The notes below the pieces were generated by a model. It searched no databases, had not been told where the DNA came from, and saw only the letters and a program-made list of their open reading frames with translations. 64,000 bases of DNA. Origin: Rhodanobacteraceae bacterium. Its GTDB lineage: Bacteria > Pseudomonadota > Gammaproteobacteria > Xanthomonadales > Rhodanobacteraceae. Numbering within the stretch: the first letter of the stretch is position 1; the number at the start of each line of letters is the position of its first letter. The position numbers and the translations under genes were made by a program. Positions 42,948-51,444 of the stretch are shown one piece after another. The DNA is taken from the NCBI GenBank assembly GCA_009996615.1, contig JAACZU010000003.1, positions 271,319 to 335,318 of the forward strand, in the 5' to 3' direction.

Positions 42948-45365
42948 ATGCTGCTGACGTTGCTGCTCGCCCTGCTGGTCCTGCTCGCGCTCGCATTCCG
43001 CGGCCTCGGCTTCCTCGCCTGGGTCGCCGCGGCCGGCGTCTGGCTGCTTGGCTGGCGCTTGGCCGGCATCGACTCGCCGGCGCTGTTCCAGGCCAGCGCG
43101 CTCGTGCTGGTCGCGCTGGCGCTGCTGTTCGGCCTGCCGCTGCTGCGCCGACACTTGGTGTCGCGCTTCGTGATGCCGGCGTTCGCGAAGGTGCTGCCGC
43201 GCCTGGGCGAAACCGAGCGCATCGCGCTCGAGGCCGGCACGGTGTGGTGGGACGGCGAGCTGTTCGGCGGCATGCCGGACTGGGACAAGCTGCTCGGCTT
43301 CCAGCCGCCGCCGCTGCGCGCCGACGAACAGGCCTTCCTCGACGGTCCGGTCGAAGAACTGTGCCGGCGCCTGGACGACTGGGCCGTGTACCAGCAGCGC
43401 GACCTGCCGCCGGAGATCTGGGACTTCATCAAGCGCGAGCGCTTCTTCGGCCTGGTCATCCCGGCCGACTACGGCGGCCACGGCTTCGGCGCGCTGGCGC
43501 ATTCGCGCATCGTCACGCGCATCGCCAGCCGCTCGGTCACGGCCGCGGTGACCGTGATGGTGCCGAACTCGCTCGGCCCCGGCGAACTGCTGCTGCACTA
43601 CGGCACCGCCGCGCAGAAGCAGCGCTGGCTCGGCCCGCTCGCACGCGGCGAGGAGATCCCGTGCTTCGCGCTGACCGGCCCGGAGGCCGGCTCCGACGCG
43701 GCCGCGACGCAGTCCGAGGGCATCGTCGAGGTGCGCACGATCGACGGCGTCGAGGTGCTCGGCCTGCGCCTGAGCTGGCGCAAGCGCTACATCACGCTGG
43801 CGCCGGTCGCGACGCTGATTGGCCTGGCGTTCCGCCTGAAGGACCCGCAGCGGCTGCTCGGCGAGCAGGAGGACCGCGGCATCACCTGCGCGCTGGTGCC
43901 GCGCGCGACGCCGGGCGTGGAGATCGGCCTGCGCCACGACCCGATGGGCGTGCCGTTCATGAACGGCCCGACCGTCGGCACCGACGTGTGGGTGCCGCTC
44001 GACGAGGCCGTGATCGGCGGGCGCGCCGGCATCGGCGAGGGCTGGCGCATGCTGATGGAATCCCTCGCCGCCGGCCGCTCGATCTCGCTGCCGGCGCTCA
44101 GCGTCGGCGCGGCGCAGATGGCCACGCGCATCTGCGGCGCGTATGCGACCGTGCGCGAGCAGTTCGACACGCCGATCGGCCGCTTCGAGGGCATCGAGGA
44201 GCCGCTCGCGCGCATCGCCGGCCTGACCTACCTGATGACCGCCACGCGCACGCTGACCTGCGGCGCGCTCGACGCCGGCGAGAAGCCGGCCGTGCCGGGC
44301 AACATCTGCAAGGCCTACCTGACCGAGGCGATGCGCCAGGTCGTCACCGACGCGATGGACATCCGCGCCGGCAGCGCGATCCAGCGCGGCCCGCGCAACA
44401 CGCTCGCGCGCGCCTGGGACGCGGTGCCGATCGGCATCACGGTCGAGGGCGCGAACATCCTGACGCGCTCGATGATCATCTACGGCCAGGGCGCGATCCG
44501 CTGCCATCCGTTCGTGCACCGGGAGATCGACGCGGTCGCGCGCAAGGACCTGAAGGCGTTCGACGTCGCGATCTTCGGCCACGTCAACTTCCTGTTCACG
44601 CGCACCGTGCGCGCGGCGCTGCTCGCGCTGACCGGCTCGCGCCTGGCCGCCGCGCCGCGCACCGCCGACACCGCGCGCTACTACCAGCACCTGTCGCGCT
44701 TCTCGGCCGCGTTCGCGATCGTCTCGGATCTGGCGATGGGCACGCTCGGCGGCTCGCTGAAGCGGCGCGAGAAGATATCCGGGCGACTGGCCGATGCGCT
44801 CGCCTGGCTGTACCTGGCCAGCGCCGCGCTCAAGCGCTACCACGACGAGCCGAAGACCGCGCCGAACTTCGCGCTGGTGCGCTGGAGCGTGGAGCTGTGC
44901 CTGTACCGCATCCAGGAGGCGCTGCGCGGCGTGATCGAGAATCTGCCGGTGCGGCCGGTGGCCTGGTGGCTGACGCTGCGCGTGTTCCCGCTCGGCGCGC
45001 GCTTCCGCCCGCCGTCCGACCGGCTCGGCAGCGCGGTCGCGCGCGCGATCCTCGAGGACCGCGAGGCGCGCCGCACATTGACCGCCGACGTGTTCGTGCC
45101 GCCGCCGGACGAACCCGGCCTCGGCCACCTCGAAGCAGCGCTCGACAAGGCCGTGCGCGCGCTGCCGATCGAAACCAAGCTGCGCGACGCGGTGCGCGCC
45201 GGCACGCTCGACCGCGCGCCCGGGCACATGCTCGACGACCTCGGCCTCGCCGCCGGCGTGATCGATCAGGCCGAGTACGAGCTGCTCAACGAAGCGCGCG
45301 AGGCACGCGACGAGGTCATCGCGGTCGATGCGTTCGAGCCGGAGACGTACAAGACGCTGCACTGA
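42948..45365 (+). CDS. fadE: Acyl-CoA dehydrogenase FadE
   Basis: The 805-residue product starts beta-oxidation of fatty acids by making the 2-enoyl-CoA with FAD. Two N-terminal membrane segments (1-65) anchor it, followed by the dehydrogenase domains with VIPADYGGHGFGALAHS, FALTGPEAGSDAAATQ and RAGIGEGWRMLMESLAAGRS and a long C-terminal extension (DUF1974). Length matches E. coli FadE (814). The ATG at 42948 lies just after a good promoter gap shared with the divergent AMP nucleosidase gene (80 bp). No other beta-oxidation gene is adjacent. Confidence 0.95.
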   Translation: MLLTLLLALLVLLALAFRGLGFLAWVAAAGVWLLGWRLAGIDSPALFQASALVLVALALLFGLPLLRRHLVSRFVMPAFAKVLPRLGETERIALEAGTVWWDGELFGGMPDWDKLLGFQPPPLRADEQAFLDGPVEELCRRLDDWAVYQQRDLPPEIWDFIKRERFFGLVIPADYGGHGFGALAHSRIVTRIASRSVTAAVTVMVPNSLGPGELLLHYGTAAQKQRWLGPLARGEEIPCFALTGPEAGSDAAATQSEGIVEVRTIDGVEVLGLRLSWRKRYITLAPVATLIGLAFRLKDPQRLLGEQEDRGITCALVPRATPGVEIGLRHDPMGVPFMNGPTVGTDVWVPLDEAVIGGRAGIGEGWRMLMESLAAGRSISLPALSVGAAQMATRICGAYATVREQFDTPIGRFEGIEEPLARIAGLTYLMTATRTLTCGALDAGEKPAVPGNICKAYLTEAMRQVVTDAMDIRAGSAIQRGPRNTLARAWDAVPIGITVEGANILTRSMIIYGQGAIRCHPFVHREIDAVARKDLKAFDVAIFGHVNFLFTRTVRAALLALTGSRLAAAPRTADTARYYQHLSRFSAAFAIVSDLAMGTLGGSLKRREKISGRLADALAWLYLASAALKRYHDEPKTAPNFALVRWSVELCLYRIQEALRGVIENLPVRPVAWWLTLRVFPLGARFRPPSDRLGSAVARAILEDREARRTLTADVFVPPPDEPGLGHLEAALDKAVRALPIETKLRDAVRAGTLDRAPGHMLDDLGLAAGVIDQAEYELLNEAREARDEVIAVDAFEPETYKTLH

Positions 45366-45421
45366 CGCAACGACGGCGTGCCGGACGCTGTCGTTGATCC
45401 GCGTCCCGCCCGTTCTCGAGA

Positions 45422-47119
45422 CTAAACCGCCGCGCGGCCGGAATGCATCGTGACGACGTTGCGGCCATTCGCCTTGGAGCGGTACAGCGCCGCATCGGCG
45501 CGCTCGACCAGCATCTCCGGCGTGGCGACCTCGGCATCGAGCGCGGCGACGCCGATGCTGACGGTCAGGCTGATGCGCGTGCCCGACACCAGCAGCGGCA
45601 TGCGCTCGACGCGATGGCGGATGCGCTCGGCGATCAGCTGCGCGTTCGGCGCATCGGCGCCGGGCAGCACGACCAGGAACTCCTCGCCGCCATAGCGCCC
45701 GAGCGCGTCGCCCAGGCGCAGCTCGCCGGCGATCGGTGCGATCACCGCGCGCAGGCACTGGTCGCCGGCGCGATGACCGTAGCTGTCGTTGATGCGCTTG
45801 AAATGGTCGAGGTCGAGGAACAGCAGCGCGAGCGGCGCGCGCGCGGCGCGTGCGTGCAGGAACGCCGCGCGCAGGCGGGCGAGGATCGCGCGCCGGTTCA
45901 GCACGCCGGTCAGCGCATCGTGGTCGGCGAGCCGGTTGGCGACGTCGCGCTCGTAGCGGATCGACAGCGTGCTGTCGGCCAGGCCGAACGACAGCACCAG
46001 GCTGGCGAACGCGAACGCCGCCGGCAACGCGAACTCCAGCCACGCCGGCAGCGGCCAGTGCAGCAGCAGCTGCAGCGTGCGCACGATCACGAACAGCAGC
46101 CCGGGCACCCATGCGCCAAGGTAGTAGCCACCGCTGCGGCCACCGCGCAGCCACGCCAGCAGGCCGGCGCCGATCAACAGCGGCGCCATCAGCAGCAGCG
46201 TCAGGGCCAGCGCAACCTCGATCCACCAGCCGGGCGACAACGCCGGCAGTGCCGCACAGACGGCCCATGCCAGCAGCGGCCAGCGCAGTGCGGCGAGCAC
46301 GCGATCGAGGCGCGTGGCGCCACGCGGCAGCTCGAGGAAGTGGCGCGAGAACTCGATCAGCATCAGCCCGGCCAGCGACGCGCTCAGCCATGCCGCGCGC
46401 GCGCCGAGCGGCGCGAGCAGCTTGAGCGGCCACAGCTCGTAACCGATGCCGAACGCGTAGCACTCGTACAGCACCAGCAACAGCACGCCGGCGACGAAAT
46501 AGACGTAGACGCGCTCGCGCAGGGCCAGCACGAAGCTCAGCATGACCAGCACGGTGGCGAGCTGGATGGCCGGGAACAGCACGTCCAGGCGCGCCCGCAC
46601 CAGGTCCGCGATGCGCGCCTGGGTCACGTCGGTCACCGTGATCGCGCGCGGCACCGCGCGCTCGGGTGCGACGTGCAGATAGATCGGCGCCTGCGCCGAC
46701 AGCAGCGCCGGCAGCATGAACACCAGCGCATGGCGCGTGAAGCCGGTCGCGTCGTCGCGCTCGTACAGGCTGCGCTCGACCGGCGCATAGTCCGGCGGCA
46801 GGTACGCGCGCAAGGCCAGTCCGTGCGGATCGGCGATCGCGAGCACCGGCGGCCGGCTCGACCGCCAGTCCTCGGCCAGGTAGATGCGGTACCAGCGGCC
46901 GTGCCGCGGCGAGGGCGTGATCGCCGCATACGGCTCGGCGACGAAGTCCGCGTCCCAGGCGCCGGCGACGAGCTGCGCAGCCGCGGCATCGGGCAGGTCG
47001 CGATCGAGCCGCTCGACCACGATCGGCACGGATTGCGCCAGCGCGCCACCGGCGGCAAGCAGCAGGAGCAGCGCGAGTACGCGCCGCCAGGCTGGCAATC
47101 GCATGGATACCCGGTTCAT
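45422..47119 (-). CDS. Membrane-bound diguanylate cyclase (7TMR-DISM plus GGDEF)
   Basis: The 565-residue product makes c-di-GMP. A signal peptide (LLLLLAAGGALA) and a periplasmic sensor of about 150 residues with WYRIYLAEDW and PPVLAIADPHGLAL (7TMR-DISMED2-like) lead into seven membrane segments, then a short coiled region (DVANRLADHDALTGVLNRR) and the GGDEF domain. The active-site motif is YGGEEF, intact, and RLGD five residues before it is the product-inhibition I-site. The start at 47119 follows GAGG; an ORF extension to 47920 reads through the repeat array upstream. The ligand of the sensor is unknown. Confidence 0.92.
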   Translation of the reverse strand: MNRVSMRLPAWRRVLALLLLLAAGGALAQSVPIVVERLDRDLPDAAAAQLVAGAWDADFVAEPYAAITPSPRHGRWYRIYLAEDWRSSRPPVLAIADPHGLALRAYLPPDYAPVERSLYERDDATGFTRHALVFMLPALLSAQAPIYLHVAPERAVPRAITVTDVTQARIADLVRARLDVLFPAIQLATVLVMLSFVLALRERVYVYFVAGVLLLVLYECYAFGIGYELWPLKLLAPLGARAAWLSASLAGLMLIEFSRHFLELPRGATRLDRVLAALRWPLLAWAVCAALPALSPGWWIEVALALTLLLMAPLLIGAGLLAWLRGGRSGGYYLGAWVPGLLFVIVRTLQLLLHWPLPAWLEFALPAAFAFASLVLSFGLADSTLSIRYERDVANRLADHDALTGVLNRRAILARLRAAFLHARAARAPLALLFLDLDHFKRINDSYGHRAGDQCLRAVIAPIAGELRLGDALGRYGGEEFLVVLPGADAPNAQLIAERIRHRVERMPLLVSGTRISLTVSIGVAALDAEVATPEMLVERADAALYRSKANGRNVVTMHSGRAAV

Positions 47120-47235
47120 GGTGCCTCGGCACGCAATCCGCTTGCCTAAAACACAAAGCAAAAGCCGGGCCATGTCCGGATGTGACACGCCCGTGGCGTC
47201 CCTCGCGCGCCTGCCGGCCGTGGATGCCGGGCCGT

Positions 47236-47920
47236 GCGCGCGAAAGCAGATATCCACAGCGCCGCCACGGGGCCCGGCACGACGCGGCGCCCATCCGCTG
47301 GACTTGACATTTCCGTGACGGATGGCCGGCAAACCGCGCTGCAATGCGGGTTCCGCGGATTGGCCAGATTCGTCGCAATCCGTGGGAAAGCACGCTCCGA
47401 TGCGGCCTGCACGGCTTGCTCCACAGACTTGTCCCATGGGATATCCACAGCGGCTGTGGACAGGATACGCGCGGATTCGCGGTCCTTGCGGGCGCTTGAC
47501 TTCGCTCGCGGCGACGGCGCGCGCAGCCGCATCGACCGAGGTGGCGAAGTTTGTCGCAATGCGTGCGAAAGCCTTGCGCGGTGCGGCCTGCGCGCCTCCT
47601 TCCACAGACTTGTCCCGGCGGATATCCACAGCGGCTGTGGACAGCGCGTCGCGCGACGCAGCGCACTTGACATGCGATGCGTACCAGCGTCGCATGCGGC
47701 TATGGCGAAGTTTGTCGCAATCCGCGCGAAAGCGTTGTGCCATGCGGCCTGCGCGCCTCCCTCCACAGACTTTTCCCGGCGGATATCCACAGTGGTTGTG
47801 GATAGTGCGCGGCCCGCTGGCGAAATTCGGCGCAATCCGTGCGAAAGCATTGCCGGACGCGGCCTGCGGGGCTTGCTCCACAGGCTTTTCCAGCGGCCTG
47901 TCCACATCGGCTGTGGACAA
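47236..47920. repeat. Array of DnaA-box-like repeat units
   Basis: Four units of about 103 bp (47362-47464, 47541-47644, 47702-47805, 47817-47920) and one shortened unit near 47236-47260 share the blocks GTCGCAATCCGTGCGAAAGC, TCCACAGACTTGTCCC and the palindrome ATCCACAGCGGCTGTGGA. The palindrome arms TATCCACA and TGTGGACA are close to the DnaA box TTATCCACA. Unit starts are 179, 161 and 115 bp apart, so reading frames are not kept and the array is not coding. TTGAC precedes three of the units by 50-70 bp. The array fills most of the 902-bp gap between the cyclase and DUF2165 genes. Confidence 0.88.
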
Positions 47921-48021
47921 CGCGGAAGAGTCCGGGCGAGCCGCCGGCGGGATGCCGCCGCAGCGTGCGGTCGCGGCGGCGCCGCTTCTACAATCGCGGC
48001 CTGCCCTTGCCCGGAGTCGCC

Positions 48022-48516
48022 ATGCCGATCGTGCGCCTGTCCAAGACCGTGCTCGTCGCCGCCGTCGCGCTGTATGCGAGCCTGGTCGCGTTCGGCAACC
48101 TGACCGACTACGGCAGCAACTTCGCGTTCGTCGCGCACGTGCTGGCGATGGACACGGTATTCCCCGACACGACGATCCGCTGGCGCGCGCTGCACGCGCC
48201 GGCGCTGCACCACCTCGCCTACGCGCTGATCATCGCCGCCGAACTGGCGACCGCGCTGCTGTGCTGGCTCGGCGCCGCGCGGCTGTGGCGCCATCGCCGC
48301 GCCGACGCGGCGGCGTTCCAGCGCGCCAAGGCCGCCGCGATCGGCGGCCTCACGCTCGGCTTCGTGGTGTGGCAGGTCGGCTTCATGTCGATCGGCGGCG
48401 AATGGTTCGGCATGTGGATGTCGCCGCAGTGGAACGGCCTCGAGAGCGCGTTCCGCTGCTTCATGCTGATCCTCGGCGTGCTGGTGTTCGTCAGCCTGCG
48501 CGACGAGGAACTCTGA
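48022..48516 (+). CDS. Small DUF2165 membrane protein
   Basis: The 164-residue product has four predicted membrane segments (about 8-28, 66-86, 107-127 and 143-160) and fits the DUF2165 family of small integral membrane proteins: LYASLVAFGNLTDYGSNF and AMDTVFPDTTIRWRAL are typical, as is the WFGMWMSPQWNG loop. GGAG lies seven bases before the ATG at 48022. It lies at the end of the repeat array and ends before a family A repeat. No function is known for the family. Confidence 0.75.
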   Translation: MPIVRLSKTVLVAAVALYASLVAFGNLTDYGSNFAFVAHVLAMDTVFPDTTIRWRALHAPALHHLAYALIIAAELATALLCWLGAARLWRHRRADAAAFQRAKAAAIGGLTLGFVVWQVGFMSIGGEWFGMWMSPQWNGLESAFRCFMLILGVLVFVSLRDEEL

Positions 48517-48562
48517 CGTCGAAATGCCCCTCCGGCCCCCGACGGGACGCAACTTCGAGCCC

Positions 48563-48656
48563 GTAGGGTGGGCCGCAGCCGCGCAGCGGCGAAGTCCCAC
48601 CGCCCGCGCGCAACGACGGTGGGACTCGCGCCTTCGGCGCTGCGGCCCACCCTACG
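48563..48656. repeat. Dispersed palindromic repeat, family A (copy 4)
   Basis: The best preserved copy: GTAGGGTGGGCCGCAGCC at the left and GGCGCTGCGGCCCACCCTAC at the right, with an inner CACCG...CGGTG pair. It lies between the convergent DUF2165 and ogt genes and is followed directly by the inverted repeat at 48683-48739. Confidence 0.88.
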
Positions 48657-48682
48657 TGCTGCGCGAGGAACAAGTGAGAGGA

Positions 48683-48739
48683 GTGAGAAACGAGTGGGAA
48701 GCGCGAACTCGTTTCTCACTTCTCCCACTCGTTTCTCAC
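48683..48739. repeat. Inverted repeat of GTGAGAAACGAGTGGGA type
   Basis: GTGAGAAACGAGTGGGAAG (48683-48701) is repeated in reverse at 48719-48739 with two extra bases, and the right arm contains part of a tandem ACTCGTTTCTCAC. The low GC of the arms contrasts with the surroundings. It lies 7 bp before the ogt stop and may act as a terminator for ogt (no T-run seen). Confidence 0.65.
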
Positions 48740-48745
48740 CTGAGC

Positions 48746-49246
48746 TCACGCACCGAGCGCGAACGCCGGCACCGGCGCGTGCCGTCGCTCGTGTTCGAGC
48801 AGCCAGCGCTTGATCGGCAGGCCGCCGCCGAAGCCGGTCAGCGCGCCGCTGGCGCCGATCACGCGGTGGCAGGGCACGATGATCGGCAGCGGATTGGCGC
48901 CGTTCGCCGCGCCGACCGCGCGGCTCGCGTGTGGGTCGCCGATGCGTCGCGCGAGTTCGCCGTAGCTGATCGTCTCGCCGTACGGAATCCGCACGAGTTC
49001 GTCCCAGACCTTGCACCGGAACGGCGTGCCGGTCGCGGCGAGGGCGAGATCGAACGCGCGCAGCGCACCGGCGAAGTACGCTTCCAGCTGCTCGATCGCG
49101 GCACCGAGATGGCGCCGGTCGCGCCGCCAATGCGGCTCGATGCGCGCGTCCTGGTCGGGTGCCGGGAAGTCGATGTGGCGCAGGCCGTGTTCGTCGGCGA
49201 CCAGCAGCAGGCGGCCGATCGGCGTGTCGAGAAAATCGTAATCCAT
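48746..49246 (-). CDS. ogt: Methylated-DNA cysteine S-methyltransferase
   Basis: The 166-residue product removes alkyl groups from O6 of guanine by transfer to its own cysteine. The active site PCHRVIGASG has Cys126, and the helix-turn-helix Arg finger region (YGELARRIGDPHASRAVGAANGANPL) precedes it. GAGG lies eight bases before the ATG at 49246. It follows the Ada-AlkA gene after 20 bp in the same direction, so both DNA-repair genes form one operon. Since the Ada-AlkA protein lacks an O6-guanine methyltransferase domain, Ogt supplies it in trans. Confidence 0.95.
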   Translation of the reverse strand: MDYDFLDTPIGRLLLVADEHGLRHIDFPAPDQDARIEPHWRRDRRHLGAAIEQLEAYFAGALRAFDLALAATGTPFRCKVWDELVRIPYGETISYGELARRIGDPHASRAVGAANGANPLPIIVPCHRVIGASGALTGFGGGLPIKRWLLEHERRHAPVPAFALGA

Positions 49247-49266
49247 CGTAGTGACCTCGGAAGTCC

Positions 49267-50763
49267 TCAGGCGCTGCGCCACAGCAGCATGACCGCATAT
49301 GCGCGCCATGGCCGCCATGCCTCGCTCAGCGTTTCGAGTTCGCGCGTGGTGAGCGTGCGGCCCTGCCCGGCCGCGCGGCGCAGGATCAGGTCCGCCGCCG
49401 GGAACGCGTCCGGCTGCGCCAGCGCGCGCAGCGCGATGTAGTGCGCGGTCCACGGGCCGATGCCGGGCAGCGCGACCAGGTCGGCCTCGAACTGCGCCAG
49501 CGGCTGGCCAGCGCGGAACGCGAGGCGACCGTCAAGCACGCCCTGCGCGAGGCCGCGGATCGTCGCCGCGCGCGCCCGCGTGATGCCTTGCGTCTCCAGC
49601 GGCGCCTCGGCGAGCTGCGCCGGCGTAGGGAACAGCGCCGAGAGGCCGACCGCGGCGCCGTCCGGGTACGGCGTGCCGTAGTTCGCCGCGACGCGCGCGG
49701 CAAGCGTGCGCGCCGCGGCGACGCTGACCTGCTGGCCGAGCACCGCGCGCACCGCCAACTCGAAGCCGTCCCACGCGCCCGGCACGCGCTGCCCCGGCCA
49801 GCGCCGCATCAGCGGCCGCAGCAGCGCGCTGCGCCGGAACGTCGCGGCGACCGCGCGCGGATCGGCATCGACGTCGAACATGCACCGGACGCGCGCGACC
49901 AGCGGCCCGAGCGCGTGGCTGCGCGGATGCTGCACGCGCAGCGCCAGCGCATCGTCGCCGGCGATCGGCGCGACCGCGAACCAGCCGGGCTCGCCGTCGA
50001 TCACGATGCTGCGCCGGTAGCCGTGTACGTCGACGATTTCGACGCCGGGAATCGCGCGGCGCGCGTAGAACTCCAGCAGATGCGAAAAATCGTACGGCGC
50101 GCGATACGGCAGGCGCAGCGAGATGGAGCCGGGAATCGGGAATGGGGAATCGGGAATCGCACCAGCGGGCGCGGGCGCGGCGCTGCGCGTGCGGCGCAGT
50201 GTGCGCGGTGGCTTGCCCCAGGCCGCGACGAACGCGGCGTTGAAGCGGCGCAGGCTGGCGTAGCCGGACGCCTCGGCGATGCGCGCGACCGGCAACGCGG
50301 TCTCGTCGAGCAGCTGCTTGGCGAACAGCAGGCGCCGCGTCGCGGCGACGTCGAGCGGGCTGGCGCCGAGTTCGTCGGCGAACATGCGGCGCAGGTGGCG
50401 CTCGCCGACGCCGACGCGCGCGGCGAGCGCCGGCAGCGAACCCTCGTCGAGCGCGCCCTGCTCGATCAGGCGCAACGCGCCGGCGACCAGCTCGCTCTTC
50501 GCGCGATGCAGCGGCGATCCCGGCGCCGCTTCCGGGCGGCAGCGCAGGCACGGCCGGAAGCCGGCCGCGGCGGCCGCGGCGGCGCTGTCGTAGTAGCGTA
50601 CGTTGCGCGGCTGCGGCGCCGGCGCCGGGCAGACCGGCCGGCAATAGATGCCGGTCGAGACGACGGCGGTAAAGAACAGGCCGTCGAAGCGCGCATCGCG
50701 CGTCAGGCGCGCCTGTTCGCAGACGCGGCGGTCGAGCGTGCAGGTCGGAACGGTGGCATCCAT
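49267..50763 (-). CDS. Ada regulator fused to AlkA DNA glycosylase
   Basis: The 498-residue product has three parts: the Ada zinc domain with Cys41, Cys45, Cys72 and Cys75 (TGIYCRPVCPAP and RPCLRCRPE), where one Cys accepts methyl groups from phosphotriesters; an AraC-type DNA-binding region (VGVGERHLRRMFADELG); and a C-terminal AlkA 3-methyladenine glycosylase with the HhH segment LPGIGPWTAHYIALRA. It would sense alkylation, induce its operon and excise damaged bases. The AraC-to-AlkA linker holds four copies of a 7-bp repeat (50131-50158). The ATG at 50763 opens the conserved sequence. It forms an operon with ogt. Confidence 0.93.
   Translation of the reverse strand: MDATVPTCTLDRRVCEQARLTRDARFDGLFFTAVVSTGIYCRPVCPAPAPQPRNVRYYDSAAAAAAAGFRPCLRCRPEAAPGSPLHRAKSELVAGALRLIEQGALDEGSLPALAARVGVGERHLRRMFADELGASPLDVAATRRLLFAKQLLDETALPVARIAEASGYASLRRFNAAFVAAWGKPPRTLRRTRSAAPAPAGAIPDSPFPIPGSISLRLPYRAPYDFSHLLEFYARRAIPGVEIVDVHGYRRSIVIDGEPGWFAVAPIAGDDALALRVQHPRSHALGPLVARVRCMFDVDADPRAVAATFRRSALLRPLMRRWPGQRVPGAWDGFELAVRAVLGQQVSVAAARTLAARVAANYGTPYPDGAAVGLSALFPTPAQLAEAPLETQGITRARAATIRGLAQGVLDGRLAFRAGQPLAQFEADLVALPGIGPWTAHYIALRALAQPDAFPAADLILRRAAGQGRTLTTRELETLSEAWRPWRAYAVMLLWRSA
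50131..50158. repeat. Four 7-bp repeats inside the ada-alkA gene
   Basis: GGGAATC, GGGAATG, GGGAATC and GGGAATC follow each other exactly. Such GGGAATS arrays are usually intergenic in Lysobacterales; here the array lies in frame and codes for part of IPDSPFPIPGS in the linker between the AraC and AlkA domains. Since 7 is not a multiple of 3, a gain or loss of one unit would shift the frame. Confidence 0.85.
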
Positions 50764-50835
50764 GCGCGCATGCTAACGCCGCCAGCACCGTCCGACTCGC
50801 CATTTTCGGCTGTCAATGGACCGGCTGTGGTAGTG

Positions 50836-51057
50836 AAAGCATCGCGACTGCCGCCGCTCCCACCGAAAGCCGCGCTGCGATATCCCTGTGGGAGCGCCGG
50901 CCGGCGCGATGCTCCTGCGCGTTCGTGGAGCAAAGCATCGCGGCTGCCGCCGCTCCCACCAAAAGCGCGCTGCGATATCCCTGTGGGAGCGCCGGCCGGC
51001 GCGATGCTCCTGCGCGATCTTGGAGCAAAGCTTCGCGGCTTCCGCCGCTCCCACCCG
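50836..51057. repeat. Dispersed palindromic repeat, family B (copy 3, tandem)
   Basis: The modules TATCCCTGTGGGAGCGCCGG and GCATCGCGGCTGCCGCCGCT repeat with a period of 95 bp (first at 50881, second at 50976), giving two full and one partial unit. The array lies between the start of ada-alkA and the end of the Mrp operon, which read in the same direction. Its units are more alike than those of the other copies, so amplification may be recent. Confidence 0.85.
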
Positions 51058-51066
51058 GCTTCCGCG

Positions 51067-51444
51067 TCAGCGCGACTCCGCATCCGCATCGCGCTGCGGC
51101 GGCGGCGCGACCGGCGGCACGGCCGGGTCGTCCTCGTGGCGGTCGCGGTACAGCGTCGCGCGCACCAGCGTCAGCAGCGTGATCGGCGCGGTCACGAACA
51201 GGAACGCGCCGATCAGCAGTTCATGCAGCACCGGGCGCGTTTCGAGCGCGGAGAAATACACGATCGAGCCGAGCAGGATGCTCGCCGCGCCGAGCGTGGT
51301 GCCGAGCGTGGGCGCATGCACGCGCTCGTAGAACGTCTTCAGGCGCAGCAGGCCGAACGCGCCGGTCAGCGTCAGGCCGCCGCCGAACAGCACGAGCAGC
51401 GACACCACGAGCGCCGCCCACGGCGGCAGGTCCGGCGCGCTCAT
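51067..51444 (-). CDS. mrpG: Mrp antiporter subunit G
   Basis: The 125-residue product is the small G subunit of the multi-subunit Na+/H+ antiporter. Three membrane segments (about 12-34, 45-66 and 72-95) and the family sequence GAFGLLRLKTFYERVHAPTLGTTLG are visible. It ends in a charged tail. Its start overlaps mrpF by four bases (ATGA). It is the last gene of the Mrp operon. Confidence 0.93.
   Translation of the reverse strand: MSAPDLPPWAALVVSLLVLFGGGLTLTGAFGLLRLKTFYERVHAPTLGTTLGAASILLGSIVYFSALETRPVLHELLIGAFLFVTAPITLLTLVRATLYRDRHEDDPAVPPVAPPPQRDADAESR

Noticed and set aside
42864..47666. A 1,600-codon open frame on the minus strand
   Set aside because: It is antisense to fadE and overlaps the cyclase gene in another frame; no family motif or ribosome site.
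47236..47920. CRISPR array
   Set aside because: Units are about 103 bp, internally palindromic and unevenly spaced, and no cas genes are near.
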